Made by a program: the position numbers and the translations under genes
Source of the DNA: an uncultured Collinsella sp.
GTDB lineage: Bacteria; Actinomycetota; Coriobacteriia; Coriobacteriales; Coriobacteriaceae
Direction: 5' to 3'
Length of the DNA: 64,000 nt
NCBI GenBank assembly: GCA_900541475.1
Contig: UQJV01000001.1
Span: 34,513 to 98,512 of the forward strand
The notes under the pieces: model-generated
Database searches by the model: none
Told to the model about the DNA's origin: nothing
Seen by the model: the letters and a program-made list of their open reading frames with translations, nothing else
In this document: positions 50,498 through 58,260 of the stretch, one piece after another
How the letters are laid out: every line of letters starts with the position of its first letter
Position numbering within the stretch: position 1 is the stretch's first letter

Positions 50498-51508
50498 ATG
50501 GCTAAAGCAAGCGTCCGCGAGATCAGCCGCATTACCGGCTTTTCGCCCGCAACCGTGTCCAACGCGCTCAACCGCAAGCGCAGCGTGAGCGAGGAGACCG
50601 CCAAGGTCATCCTGGAGTGCGCGCAGTCGCTTGGCTATCAGCAGTCGACGCAGCTCGAGAGCATCCAGTTTGTGCTTGCGCGCAAGACGGGCGCCATCCT
50701 GGACGAGAGCACCTTCCATCCCGCGGTCATCGAGGGCGTGGAGCGCCAGGCGCGTCGCCACGGCATGAGCACGAGCTTTGTCTCGCTCGACTTTAGCGAC
50801 CTGGACGCCGTGCGCCCGCAGGTCGAGGGCCTGATCGCCGACCCGTCGGCCGCCATCGTGCTGATGGGTACCGAGCTGGGCGAGGAGGACTACGCCCTGT
50901 TCGCCGACGCTGCCGCCCACCTGATTGTGCTCGACGGCTGGAGCGATCGCCAGTACTTCGATGCCGTAGTCATCGCCAACACCGATTCGGTGCTGCGTGC
51001 CGTGGATTACCTTATCGAGAAAGGCCACAGGCAAATCGGCTATCTGGCGGGCGACCTTCGGATCCGCAACTTTAAGGACCGCGAGCGCGGCTATCGCCAA
51101 GCGCTTGAGGACGCGGGCCTCGAGGCCAATCCGGCATGGCGTGTCACGTTGGGCACCACGCTCGAGGGTGCCTATCGCGACATGGGCGTGTGGCTCGACA
51201 ACGTCTCGCGCGACGATCTGCCGACGGCTTTCTTTGCCGAGAACGACGTGCTCGCCGTGGGCGCCATGCGCGCGTTCAACGAGCACGGTATTCGCGTGCC
51301 CGAGGATGTCTCGATCATCGGCTTTGACGACCTGTCTTTGGGCGCCTTCTCCAACCCGCCGCTCACCACGGTGCATGTTCCCAAGCACGAGGTGGGCGAG
51401 ATCGCGGTGCGTCGCCTGGTGGGCAACATCCGCAACCCCAAGAGCTATACCTGCAAGACGGCCGTGTCGACCTACTTTGTCGAGCGCCAGAGCGTGTGCG
51501 AGATCTAG
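50498..51508 (+). CDS. LacI-family transcriptional regulator
   Basis: The 336-residue protein has an N-terminal HTH (SVREISRITGFSPATVSNAL) with hinge helix, then a periplasmic-binding-protein-like effector domain containing ENDVLAVGAMRAF and VSIIGFDDLSLGAFSNPPLTTV. ATG 50498 has AGGGGG upstream. A UUCG-type terminator separates it from the isomerase-transketolase-kinase genes, whose promoter region carries GTTTAC/GTAAAC palindromes like its own. It is the likely local repressor, with a sugar or sugar phosphate as inducer. Confidence 0.92.
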   Translation: MAKASVREISRITGFSPATVSNALNRKRSVSEETAKVILECAQSLGYQQSTQLESIQFVLARKTGAILDESTFHPAVIEGVERQARRHGMSTSFVSLDFSDLDAVRPQVEGLIADPSAAIVLMGTELGEEDYALFADAAAHLIVLDGWSDRQYFDAVVIANTDSVLRAVDYLIEKGHRQIGYLAGDLRIRNFKDRERGYRQALEDAGLEANPAWRVTLGTTLEGAYRDMGVWLDNVSRDDLPTAFFAENDVLAVGAMRAFNEHGIRVPEDVSIIGFDDLSLGAFSNPPLTTVHVPKHEVGEIAVRRLVGNIRNPKSYTCKTAVSTYFVERQSVCEI

Positions 51509-51572
51509 GCGAAGAAAACGCCGGGGCGCAGGGCGGCAAAGCTCGCTAAGGCAGCCATATCTAACGCTACTA

Positions 51573-51600
51573 AGAGAGGGTCCTTCGGGGCCCTCTTTTT
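51573..51600 (+). terminator. terminator after LacI regulator
   Basis: AGAGGGTCC and GGGCCCTCT (one G:T) close a TTCG loop, followed by TTTTT. Confidence 0.88.
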
Positions 51601-51655
51601 GTTTCCCTTGTATGTTCAGTTTGTTTACATACCGTTTAGGCTGATTTCTCTACCG

Positions 51656-51684
51656 TTTACGGGACTTTCGCGCTAGACTATTAA
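51656..51684 (+). promoter_or_regulatory. promoter of the isomerase-transketolase operon
   Basis: TTTACG (51656-51661), 17-bp spacer, TATTAA (51679-51684). Confidence 0.55.
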
Positions 51685-51700
51685 ACAAAAGAGTAAAACA

Positions 51701-51741
51701 TTTAGTAAACAGAACAAAACGAAACATGCGTCTGTTTACTG
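51701..51741 (+). promoter_or_regulatory. LacI-type operator pair
   Basis: TTAGTAAACAG and CTGTTTACTG are inverted around about 20 bp, just downstream of the -10. Three more GTTTA(C/G) words lie upstream (51622-51660). Confidence 0.55.
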
Positions 51742-51766
51742 AACATGTGATTAGGGGAGGACGTAC

Positions 51767-53167
51767 ATGGACAAGATCAAGCTCGGCTTTGTGCCCACGC
51801 GCCGCAGCATCTTTAGCGCGCCGGACGCAATCAAGTATCGCGGCCTGACGGCTGATCGCCTGCGCGAGATCGGCGTCGACATCGTGGATATCGACGACAT
51901 CAATGACGAGGGCCTGCTGTTCGACGACAGCCACATTGAGCCTATCGTCAAGAAATTCCGCGCCGAGGGCGTCGATGGCATTATGCTGTGCCACGCCAAC
52001 TTTGGCACCGAGTACGTTTGCGCTCGCCTTGCCCGCGAGCTCGGCCTGCCCGTGCTGCTGTGGGGCCCGCGCGACGAGCGCCCCGAGCCCGACGGCACGC
52101 GCCTGCGCGATAGCCAGTGCGGTCTGTTCGCCACCGGCAAGGTCCTGCGCCGCTTCCAGGTTCCCTTCACCTACATGACCAACTGCCGCCTGACCGACCC
52201 CGAGTTCGAGCGCGGCGTTTGGGACTTTTTGGCCGTTTGCAACGTGGTCAAGACCTTCAAGCACACCCGCATCCTGCAGATGGCCACCCGTCCATTCGAC
52301 TTCTGGTCGACCATGTGCAACGAGGGCGAGCTGCTCGAGAAGTTCAACATCCAGCTTTCGCCTATCCCCATGACCGAACTTGTCCAGGCTGTGCGCGACG
52401 CCCAGGCCGACGAGCAGGCCATGGCCGCCATGCTTGCCCACATCAACGACAGCTTTGAGATCTGCATCCCCGAGGACAAGGTCCCTGCGGTCGCCGGTCT
52501 TGCCATCGCCATGAAGCGCTTGGTCGAGAAGTATGGCTGCAACGCCGGTGCCATTCAGTGCTGGAACGCTCTGCAGGACGAGCTGGGCATTATGCCCTGC
52601 GCCGCCAACGCCATCCTCAACGAGATGGGCATTCCTATCGTATGCGAGACCGATATCCACGGCGCCATCACCGCGCTGATGGTCGAGGCCGCCGACCTGG
52701 GCCGTCACCGCGGCATGTTCGCCGACTGGACCGTGCGCCATCCCGATAACGAGAACGGCGAGCTGCTGCAGCATTGCGGCCCCTGGCCCTGCAGCTGCGC
52801 GGCCGTCAAGCCCAAGCTCACCTACCCGCTGGCTTTCGATCACCCCGGCGCGCTGACGGCCGAGGCCAAGCACGGCGACCTCACCCTTGCCCGCTTTGAC
52901 GGTGACAACGGCGAGTACTCGCTGCTACTGGGCAACGCCCGCGGCATCGACGGCCCGGCCGGCATGGGCACCTACCTGTGGGTCGAGGTCGACAACCTCA
53001 AGCGCCTCGAGGCCAAGATCGTCGAGGGTCCCTACATCCACCACTGCGTCGCCATTCACGCCAACGTGGTGCCGGTGCTCTACGAGGCGTGCAAGTACAT
53101 CGGCATTGCCCCCGACTTATACGACCCGATTGAAGAAGACGTCAAAGCCTACCTGCGAGGAGAGTAG
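51767..53167 (+). CDS. L-fucose/L-arabinose isomerase-like sugar isomerase
   Basis: The 466-residue protein matches the L-fucose/arabinose isomerase fold. Its N-terminal alpha/beta domain has LCHANFGTEYVCARLARELG, the middle has CWNALQDELGIMPCAANAIL and CETDIHGAI, and the C-terminal part has HHCVAIHANVV. Conserved Glu/Asp/His in CETDIHG and HHC suit metal binding. It is expected to convert an aldose to a ketose. RBS GGGGAGG precedes ATG 51767 and the transketolase gene starts 2 bp after its stop. The combination with split transketolase and FGGY kinase suggests a full route: isomerise, phosphorylate, cleave by transketolase. The substrate is not identifiable from sequence. Confidence 0.82.
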   Translation: MDKIKLGFVPTRRSIFSAPDAIKYRGLTADRLREIGVDIVDIDDINDEGLLFDDSHIEPIVKKFRAEGVDGIMLCHANFGTEYVCARLARELGLPVLLWGPRDERPEPDGTRLRDSQCGLFATGKVLRRFQVPFTYMTNCRLTDPEFERGVWDFLAVCNVVKTFKHTRILQMATRPFDFWSTMCNEGELLEKFNIQLSPIPMTELVQAVRDAQADEQAMAAMLAHINDSFEICIPEDKVPAVAGLAIAMKRLVEKYGCNAGAIQCWNALQDELGIMPCAANAILNEMGIPIVCETDIHGAITALMVEAADLGRHRGMFADWTVRHPDNENGELLQHCGPWPCSCAAVKPKLTYPLAFDHPGALTAEAKHGDLTLARFDGDNGEYSLLLGNARGIDGPAGMGTYLWVEVDNLKRLEAKIVEGPYIHHCVAIHANVVPVLYEACKYIGIAPDLYDPIEEDVKAYLRGE

Positions 53168-53169
53168 AA

Positions 53170-54006
53170 ATGGCAACTATCGAAGAGCTTGAGTCCCTGC
53201 GTTGGGACCTTCGCCGCGATTGCGTCGATATCATCATGGCTGGCGCCGGCGGCCACATCGGCGGCGACATGTCGGTGATTGACGCCCTCATGACCCTCTA
53301 TGCCAACCACCTCAACATTTCGCCCGAGACCGTCGACGATCCCAACCGCGATCGCTTCGTGCTCTCCAAGGGCCACGCAATGGAGGCCTACTATGCGGTG
53401 CTCTGCCACGAGGGCTATCTGGATCTCGATGACGTCAAGGCCCGCTTCTCCAAGTTCGGCAGCCCCTACATCGGTCACCCCAACAACAAGCTCAAGGGCA
53501 TCGAGATGAACTCGGGCTCGCTGGGTCACGGCCTGCCCGTGGCCGTGGGCATGGCGCTCGCCGGCAAGATGGACGGCCGCGACTATCGCGTCTATACCAT
53601 CATGGGCGACGGCGAGCTTGCCGAGGGCTCGGTCTGGGAGGGCGCCATGAGCGGCGGCAACTACCAGCTCGATAACCTGTGCGCGCTCGTGGACCGCAAC
53701 CGCCTGCAGATCAGCGGTAGCACCGAGGACGTCATGAAGCAGGACTCGCAGGAGGAGCGCTGGGCAGCCTTCGGATGGAACGTGCTCTCCATTCCGGGCA
53801 ACGACGTCCGGGCCATCGACGCCGCGCTGACGCTTGCGGCCGAGACCTGCGGCAAGCCCACGGTCATCATCCTCAACACGGTGAAGGGCTATGGCTCGCC
53901 TGTTATGGAGGACAAGGCCGCCTGGCATCATCACCTGCCCAATGATGAGGAATATGCCCAGATCATCGCCGATTTCGCTGCCCATAAGGAGGCCATCAAT
54001 GGCTAA
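53170..54006 (+). CDS. transketolase, N-terminal (TPP-binding) subunit
   Basis: The 278-residue protein corresponds to the thiamine-diphosphate half of transketolase. It has GGHIGGDMSVIDALMTLY, SKGHAMEAYYAVL and the GDGELAEGSVWEGAM motif ending in a conserved NxL region (LVDRNRLQISG). Its end overlaps the C-terminal subunit gene by 8 bp, so a heteromeric enzyme is made from coupled genes. Such split transketolases are common in specialised sugar pathways. Confidence 0.93.
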   Translation: MATIEELESLRWDLRRDCVDIIMAGAGGHIGGDMSVIDALMTLYANHLNISPETVDDPNRDRFVLSKGHAMEAYYAVLCHEGYLDLDDVKARFSKFGSPYIGHPNNKLKGIEMNSGSLGHGLPVAVGMALAGKMDGRDYRVYTIMGDGELAEGSVWEGAMSGGNYQLDNLCALVDRNRLQISGSTEDVMKQDSQEERWAAFGWNVLSIPGNDVRAIDAALTLAAETCGKPTVIILNTVKGYGSPVMEDKAAWHHHLPNDEEYAQIIADFAAHKEAING

Positions 54007-54940
54007 CAAGATCGCCAATCGCAAGGTTATCTGCGACACGCTGCTCGAGGCCGCGAAGACCGATAAGGATATCGTCGTCCTGTGCTCCGACTCCCGCGGC
54101 TCCGCATCGCTCACGCCGTTCTTTGATCAGTATCCCCAGCAGTCCGTCGAGGTCGGCATTGCCGAGCAGGACCTGGTGAGCATCGCTGCCGGTATGGCTT
54201 CGTGCGGCAAGAAGGCCTGGGCCGCCTCGCCGGCGTCCTTTGTGACCACGCGCTCGTATGAGCAGTGCAAGGTCGACGTTTCGTACTCCAACACCAACGT
54301 CAAGCTCATCGGCATCTCGGGCGGCGTGTCCTACGGCGCTTTGGGCATGAGCCATCACTCCGCGCAGGATATCGCCGCCATGAGCGCGATTCCCAACATG
54401 CGCGTGTATCTGCCGAGCGACCGCTTCCAGACCGCCGAGCTCGTGCGGGCCCTGGTCGCCGATAACAAACCGGCCTACATCCGCGTGGGCCGCAACCCGG
54501 TCGAGGACGTGTACACCGAGGACGAGTGCCCGTTCCAGATGGATCGCGCCACCTGGGTACGCCGCGGCACCGATGTAACGCTCGTCGCTACCGGCGAGAT
54601 GGTCCGCCATGCCGTGGACGCTGCCGACCTGCTGGCCGAGCAGGGCATCTCGGCAACGGTACTCGACATGTACTGCGTCAAGCCGCTCGACGCCGAGGCC
54701 GTGATTGAGGCCGCCGGTGCCACGCGCGCCGTCGTGACCGTCGAGGAGCACAGCCCCTTCGGCGGTCTGGGCTCTATGGTCGCGCAGGTGGTGGGTGAGC
54801 ATTGCCCGCGCCCGGTCAAGTGCCTCTCCCTGCCCGACGCGCCGGTCATCACCGGCACGAGCCCCGAGGTCTTTGCACACTACGGCCTGACGGGTGTCGG
54901 AATCGCCAAGACCGTTGCCGAATTCCTGCCCGTAGAGTAA
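53999..54940 (+). CDS. transketolase, C-terminal (pyrimidine-binding) subunit
   Basis: The 313-residue protein carries the pyrimidine and C-terminal transketolase domains: VEVGIAEQDLVSIAAGMA with the catalytic Glu, GALGMSHHSAQDIAAMSAIP, and a final VTVEEHSPFGGLGSMVAQV segment. AAGGAGG sits before ATG 53999, which lies within the end of the preceding gene. With the N-terminal subunit it would transfer two-carbon units. Confidence 0.93.
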   Translation: MANKIANRKVICDTLLEAAKTDKDIVVLCSDSRGSASLTPFFDQYPQQSVEVGIAEQDLVSIAAGMASCGKKAWAASPASFVTTRSYEQCKVDVSYSNTNVKLIGISGGVSYGALGMSHHSAQDIAAMSAIPNMRVYLPSDRFQTAELVRALVADNKPAYIRVGRNPVEDVYTEDECPFQMDRATWVRRGTDVTLVATGEMVRHAVDAADLLAEQGISATVLDMYCVKPLDAEAVIEAAGATRAVVTVEEHSPFGGLGSMVAQVVGEHCPRPVKCLSLPDAPVITGTSPEVFAHYGLTGVGIAKTVAEFLPVE

Positions 54941-54943
54941 TTG

Positions 54944-54978
54944 GAATGTGACAAAGGGACCGTCCCTTTGTCACATTC
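54944..54978. repeat. perfect 35-bp palindrome
   Basis: GAATGTGACAAAGGGAC and GTCCCTTTGTCACATTC meet at one central C. It lies 3 bp after the transketolase stop and 18 bp before the kinase start. A related degenerate copy is at 58078-58106. Confidence 0.85.
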
Positions 54979-54996
54979 GTTTTGAAAGGGGTGGCC

Positions 54997-56487
54997 ATGG
55001 GCCGCTACATCATCGGAATCGATCAATCCACGCAGGGCACCAAGGCGCTGCTGGTAGACGAGGGCGGCCATTTGATTCATCGTGCCGACCGTTCGCATCG
55101 CCAGATTGTCAACGAGGCCGGCTGGGTGAGCCATGATCCGGCCGAGATTGCCACCAATGTGCTGGCCGTGGCACGTGCCGTGGTGGAGGAGACCGGGGTC
55201 GATCCGGCCGACGTCGCCGGCATCGGCATCTCCAACCAGCGCGAGACCACCGTTGCCTGGAACCGCACGACGGGCGAGCCGCTGTGCGACGCCGTGGTGT
55301 GGCAGTGCGCCCGCGCCCGCGAGCTGTGCGACAAGCTGGCCGCGCGCGAGGGTGTGGCCGAGCTGGTGCGTGACACGACGGGCCTGGTGCTCTCGCCCTA
55401 CTACCCGGCGGGTAAGATGGCTTGGATCCTCGCGAACGTTCCCGCTGCTGCCGAGGCCGCGGCGGCTGGCGAACTGTGCCTGGGCACCATCGATGCCTGG
55501 GTGGTCTGGACGCTCACGGGCGGCGCAGAGTTCCGCTGCGACTGGTCCAACGCCAGCCGCACGCAGCTCTTTGACCTGCGCCGTGGCTGCTGGAGCGAGC
55601 CAGTGTGCGAGGCCTTTGGCGTCGACGTGGCCTGTCTGCCACAGGTGACCGATTCCGATGGCCTGTTCGGCACGACGGATCTGGGCGGCTTTTTGCCAGC
55701 GCCCGTGCCCATTCACGGCGTGCTGGGCGACAGCCACGCGGCCTTGTTCGCGCAGGGCTGCCACAGCCGCGGTATGGCTAAGGCGACCTATGGCACCGGC
55801 AGCTCGGTCATGATGAACGTCGGCGACGAGTTCGTTGCCAGCTCGCACGGGCTTTCGAGCTCGCTCGCATGGCGTATGGACGGCGTGACCGAGTACGTGC
55901 TCGAGGGCAACGTGAGCTACGCCGGTGCTGTCAAGACGTGGCTGCGCGACGATCTGGAGCTCATCAATAACCCCGAGGAAGTTACCGACCTGTGCTACGC
56001 TGCCAATCCGGCGAGCCGCGTCTACTTTGTGCCGGCGTTTACCGGTTTGGGCGCGCCGCACTGGGCGAGTGACGCCGAGGGCTGCGTATTTGGCATGACG
56101 CGTACCACGGGTCGCGCGGAGTTCGTAAAAGCTGCAGACGAATCGATTGCCTATCAAATCTTTGACGTAATTGACGCAATGGTCGAGGATTCTGGCGCGG
56201 CACTTGCCGAGCTTCGCGTTGACGGCGGTCCCACGCGCGACGCGTACCTGATGCAGTTTGAGAGCGACTTGGTTGGCTCGCCCATCCGCATCGCGAGCAA
56301 TGACGAGATGAGCGGCCTGGGCGCGGCCTGGGCCTGCGGCATTGCGCTGGGCATGTACACGCGCGGTGTCGTCGACGTCTACGGCGCCCGCGGCATCGTG
56401 GAGCCGTCGATGCCCGCCGACGAGCGCGCTAAAAAGATCGCCGGCTGGCGCCACGCCGTGAAATCAACGATTGCCTACACAGCCTAG
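54997..56487 (+). CDS. FGGY-family carbohydrate kinase
   Basis: The 496-residue kinase has the N-terminal phosphate-1 motif IIGIDQSTQGTKALLVDE, ISNQRETTVAWNRTTGEPL and the FGGY middle YGTGSSVMMNVGD. A C-terminal ADP-binding segment GGPTRDAYLMQ and DEMSGLGAAWACG follow. It resembles glycerol kinase more than xylulokinase (ISNQRETT, then DAVVWQC), but the context favours a ketose made by the upstream isomerase. ATG 54997 has AAAGGGG upstream; an earlier in-frame TTG lies inside the palindrome. It probably belongs to the LacI-controlled operon. Confidence 0.9.
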   Translation: MGRYIIGIDQSTQGTKALLVDEGGHLIHRADRSHRQIVNEAGWVSHDPAEIATNVLAVARAVVEETGVDPADVAGIGISNQRETTVAWNRTTGEPLCDAVVWQCARARELCDKLAAREGVAELVRDTTGLVLSPYYPAGKMAWILANVPAAAEAAAAGELCLGTIDAWVVWTLTGGAEFRCDWSNASRTQLFDLRRGCWSEPVCEAFGVDVACLPQVTDSDGLFGTTDLGGFLPAPVPIHGVLGDSHAALFAQGCHSRGMAKATYGTGSSVMMNVGDEFVASSHGLSSSLAWRMDGVTEYVLEGNVSYAGAVKTWLRDDLELINNPEEVTDLCYAANPASRVYFVPAFTGLGAPHWASDAEGCVFGMTRTTGRAEFVKAADESIAYQIFDVIDAMVEDSGAALAELRVDGGPTRDAYLMQFESDLVGSPIRIASNDEMSGLGAAWACGIALGMYTRGVVDVYGARGIVEPSMPADERAKKIAGWRHAVKSTIAYTA

Positions 56488-56498
56488 AATGGTTTTTC

Positions 56499-56535
56499 TG
56501 GGACGGAGATTAAAAAATCATTGGTCCTCGTCCCA
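56499..56535 (+). terminator. hairpin after kinase gene
   Basis: TGGGACG and CGTCCCA close a loop that contains AAAAAATCATTGG. It resembles the GGGGACGG hairpins near the adhesin. Confidence 0.6.
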
Positions 56536-56537
56536 GG

Positions 56538-56623
56538 TAGTCAATTTGGGACGGGGCTTTTTTGACTGGTATGATTGGTGCGACCATTCGAACCAGCTAA
56601 AAGAGCCCGTCCCAATTTGACTA
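56538..56623. repeat. 86-bp inverted repeat upstream of luxS
   Basis: TAGTCAATTTGGGACGGG and CCCGTCCCAATTTGACTA differ at one base. The left arm is followed by GCTTTTTT, so it can also end transcription. It lies 16 bp before luxS. Confidence 0.75.
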
Positions 56624-56638
56624 TCGAGAGGATCTGCC

Positions 56639-57127
56639 ATGGAGCGCATCGCGAGCTTTTCCGTTGACCATCTGCTGCTTGAGCCCGGCGTCTATGTGAG
56701 CCGCGTCGACCGCGATCCGGCGACCGGCGCCGCCGTCACCACCTTTGACCTGCGCTTGACCACGCCCAACACGGAACCGGTCATGAATACGGCCGAGTGC
56801 CACACCATCGAGCACCTGGGCGCGACGTTCCTTCGCAACCATGCCGAGTGGTCGAGTCGTATTGTCTACTTTGGCCCTATGGGCTGCCGCACGGGCTTTT
56901 ACCTGGTCGTGTTTGGCGAGGTGACGAGCGAGGAGATCTTACCGCTCGTGCGTGAGCTGTTCGAGTTTGTCGCCGGCTTTGAGGGCGATGTCCCCGGTGC
57001 CGCTCCCGAGGAGTGCGGTAACTATCTGGACCAGAACCTCCCCATGGCAAACTGGCTCGCACGCCGCTACCTCGACCGCGACCTGGCCGATATCGACGAG
57101 AAGCACCTGCATTATCAGCAGGCGTAA
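56639..57127 (+). CDS. luxS: S-ribosylhomocysteine lyase LuxS
   Basis: The 162-residue protein has the Fe/Zn ligands His55 and His59 (HTIEH) and Cys126 (EECGNY), and the catalytic Cys83 in GCRTG. Length and order match LuxS. It cleaves S-ribosylhomocysteine to homocysteine and DPD, the precursor of AI-2, in the activated methyl cycle. The MTA/SAH nucleosidase gene is not adjacent. GAGAGGA precedes the ATG. Confidence 0.97.
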   Translation: MERIASFSVDHLLLEPGVYVSRVDRDPATGAAVTTFDLRLTTPNTEPVMNTAECHTIEHLGATFLRNHAEWSSRIVYFGPMGCRTGFYLVVFGEVTSEEILPLVRELFEFVAGFEGDVPGAAPEECGNYLDQNLPMANWLARRYLDRDLADIDEKHLHYQQA

Positions 57128-57155
57128 GGGCTTTATCGCCTAAAACGCATGGATT

Positions 57156-57187
57156 GGGCGCCTTCGCTTATGCGGGGGCGCCTTTTT
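57156..57187 (+). terminator. terminator after luxS
   Basis: GGGCGCC and GGGCGCC (self-complementary arms in GGCGCC) with inner CGC/GCG, followed by TTTTTG. Confidence 0.8.
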
Positions 57188-57236
57188 GTTGAGTGGTCAG
57201 GACGAGCGTTCAAAATCGCTCATGTTTGTTCTAGAA

Positions 57237-57262
57237 TGTTCGTATAGTCACATTTACGAACA
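57237..57262 (+). promoter_or_regulatory. palindromic operator upstream of DUF4867 gene
   Basis: TGTTCGTA and TACGAACA are perfect 8-bp inverted repeats around 10 bp. The left half overlaps TATAGT (57243), a possible -10, and the right half abuts the RBS AGGAG, so a bound repressor would block both. It resembles sites of GntR/DeoR-type regulators; no regulator gene is adjacent. Confidence 0.65.
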
Positions 57263-57271
57263 GGAGTGAAC

Positions 57272-57916
57272 ATGCATATCTACTCTGTCTCTGATCCCGA
57301 GTTCAAGTCCTATGGCCGCGTGTGGGATGACGTTCCGTCCAGCCTGACCGCTCCACTCGTCGAGGCACTCGCGGCTACGCCCATCCCCGAGGGCAGCAAA
57401 TACGTGGCCTCCGCGCCCGAGCTCGAGCAGGTTGAGGGCGCCGACACGCTCGGCCTGCTCATGTACGGCGGCCGCCCCTTCCAGCTCGGCTGGTGCAACG
57501 GCCACAACACACGACTCAACTGTCTGGAGTATCACCGCGCGAGTGAGTTTAACCTGGGCGCCCGCGACTTTATCCTGCTCGTGGCGCATCGCTGGGAGAT
57601 CGAGGACGGAAAGCTCGATACCGCTCAGGTCAAGGCGTTCCGCGTGCCGGCGGGCAAGGTTGTCGAGGTCTTCAACACCACGCTCCACTACACGCCGTGC
57701 ATGGTCGATGAAAGCGGCTTCCAGGTGATGGTGGCGCTGCCCGCCGGTACCAACGGTCCGCGCCCCGAGGCCGCAACCGACATGCCTGCCGCCGGTGACA
57801 GCTACTGCTACTGGAAGGCCGACAAGTGGGTCCTCTGCCATGCTGACAGCCCCAAGGCAGCCGAAGGCGGCTACGTGGGCCTCATCGGAAAGAACCTCGA
57901 CATCGCCTGCGACTAG
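57272..57916 (+). CDS. DUF4867 family protein
   Basis: The 214-residue cytosolic protein resembles DUF4867, a cupin-like family of unknown function in sugar-using Firmicutes and Actinobacteria. Visible features are an aromatic/His-rich middle (LGWCNGHNTRLNCLEYHRASE, split for display) and FNTTLHYTPC, whose His and Cys could bind a metal in a beta-barrel. ATG 57272 is 5 bases after AGGAG; the in-frame GTG at 57266 overlaps that site. It stands alone under a strong palindromic operator, which suggests induction by a specific signal. Function unknown. Confidence 0.7.
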   Translation: MHIYSVSDPEFKSYGRVWDDVPSSLTAPLVEALAATPIPEGSKYVASAPELEQVEGADTLGLLMYGGRPFQLGWCNGHNTRLNCLEYHRASEFNLGARDFILLVAHRWEIEDGKLDTAQVKAFRVPAGKVVEVFNTTLHYTPCMVDESGFQVMVALPAGTNGPRPEAATDMPAAGDSYCYWKADKWVLCHADSPKAAEGGYVGLIGKNLDIACD

Positions 57917-57923
57917 AATCTTC

Positions 57924-57982
57924 TGTCTCAATCTGTAACACCTAGCGGGCTAAATCGCCTCTACCTGTTATAGATCGAGACA
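57924..57982. repeat. TGTAACA palindrome, copy 6
   Basis: TGTCTCAATCTGTAACA and TGTTATAGATCGAGACA. It begins 8 bp after the DUF4867 stop. Confidence 0.8.
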
Positions 57983-58005
57983 AACCGTAGAGGGCCGCCC
58001 GAACA

Positions 58006-58063
58006 ATCTCAATCTGTAACACCGGGCCCGGTTTTGGCGGCCTAACTGTTACAGATCGAGACA
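58006..58063. repeat. TGTAACA palindrome, copy 7
   Basis: ATCTCAATCTGTAACA and TGTTACAGATCGAGACA. Centre CCGGGCCCGG adds a nested palindrome. Bases 58064-58196 hold a decayed CACAAAGG/CCTTTG hairpin and otherwise nothing recognisable. Confidence 0.8.
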
Positions 58064-58196
58064 AACGGGCCCCAGCCATCACAAAGGTGACTGTCCCCTT
58101 TGCGGTGGCTGGGGCAGGTGGGTATCAAAAAGTGTCAGACGGGGTGGTTGCCGGGCGCCTGCACGCGAAAAGAAGTATCGGCCTGCGCCGTTGCCG

Positions 58197-58225
58197 TTGA
58201 GCGACGCGTTGTTTGCAGGGATACT
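58197..58225 (+). promoter_or_regulatory. promoter of second 6-phospho-beta-glucosidase
   Basis: TTGAGC (58197-58202), 17-bp spacer, GATACT (58220-58225), 36 bp before the ATG. Confidence 0.55.
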
Positions 58226-58260
58226 GAGCCTATGACAACAGCGTGCGAAAGGATTGATGC

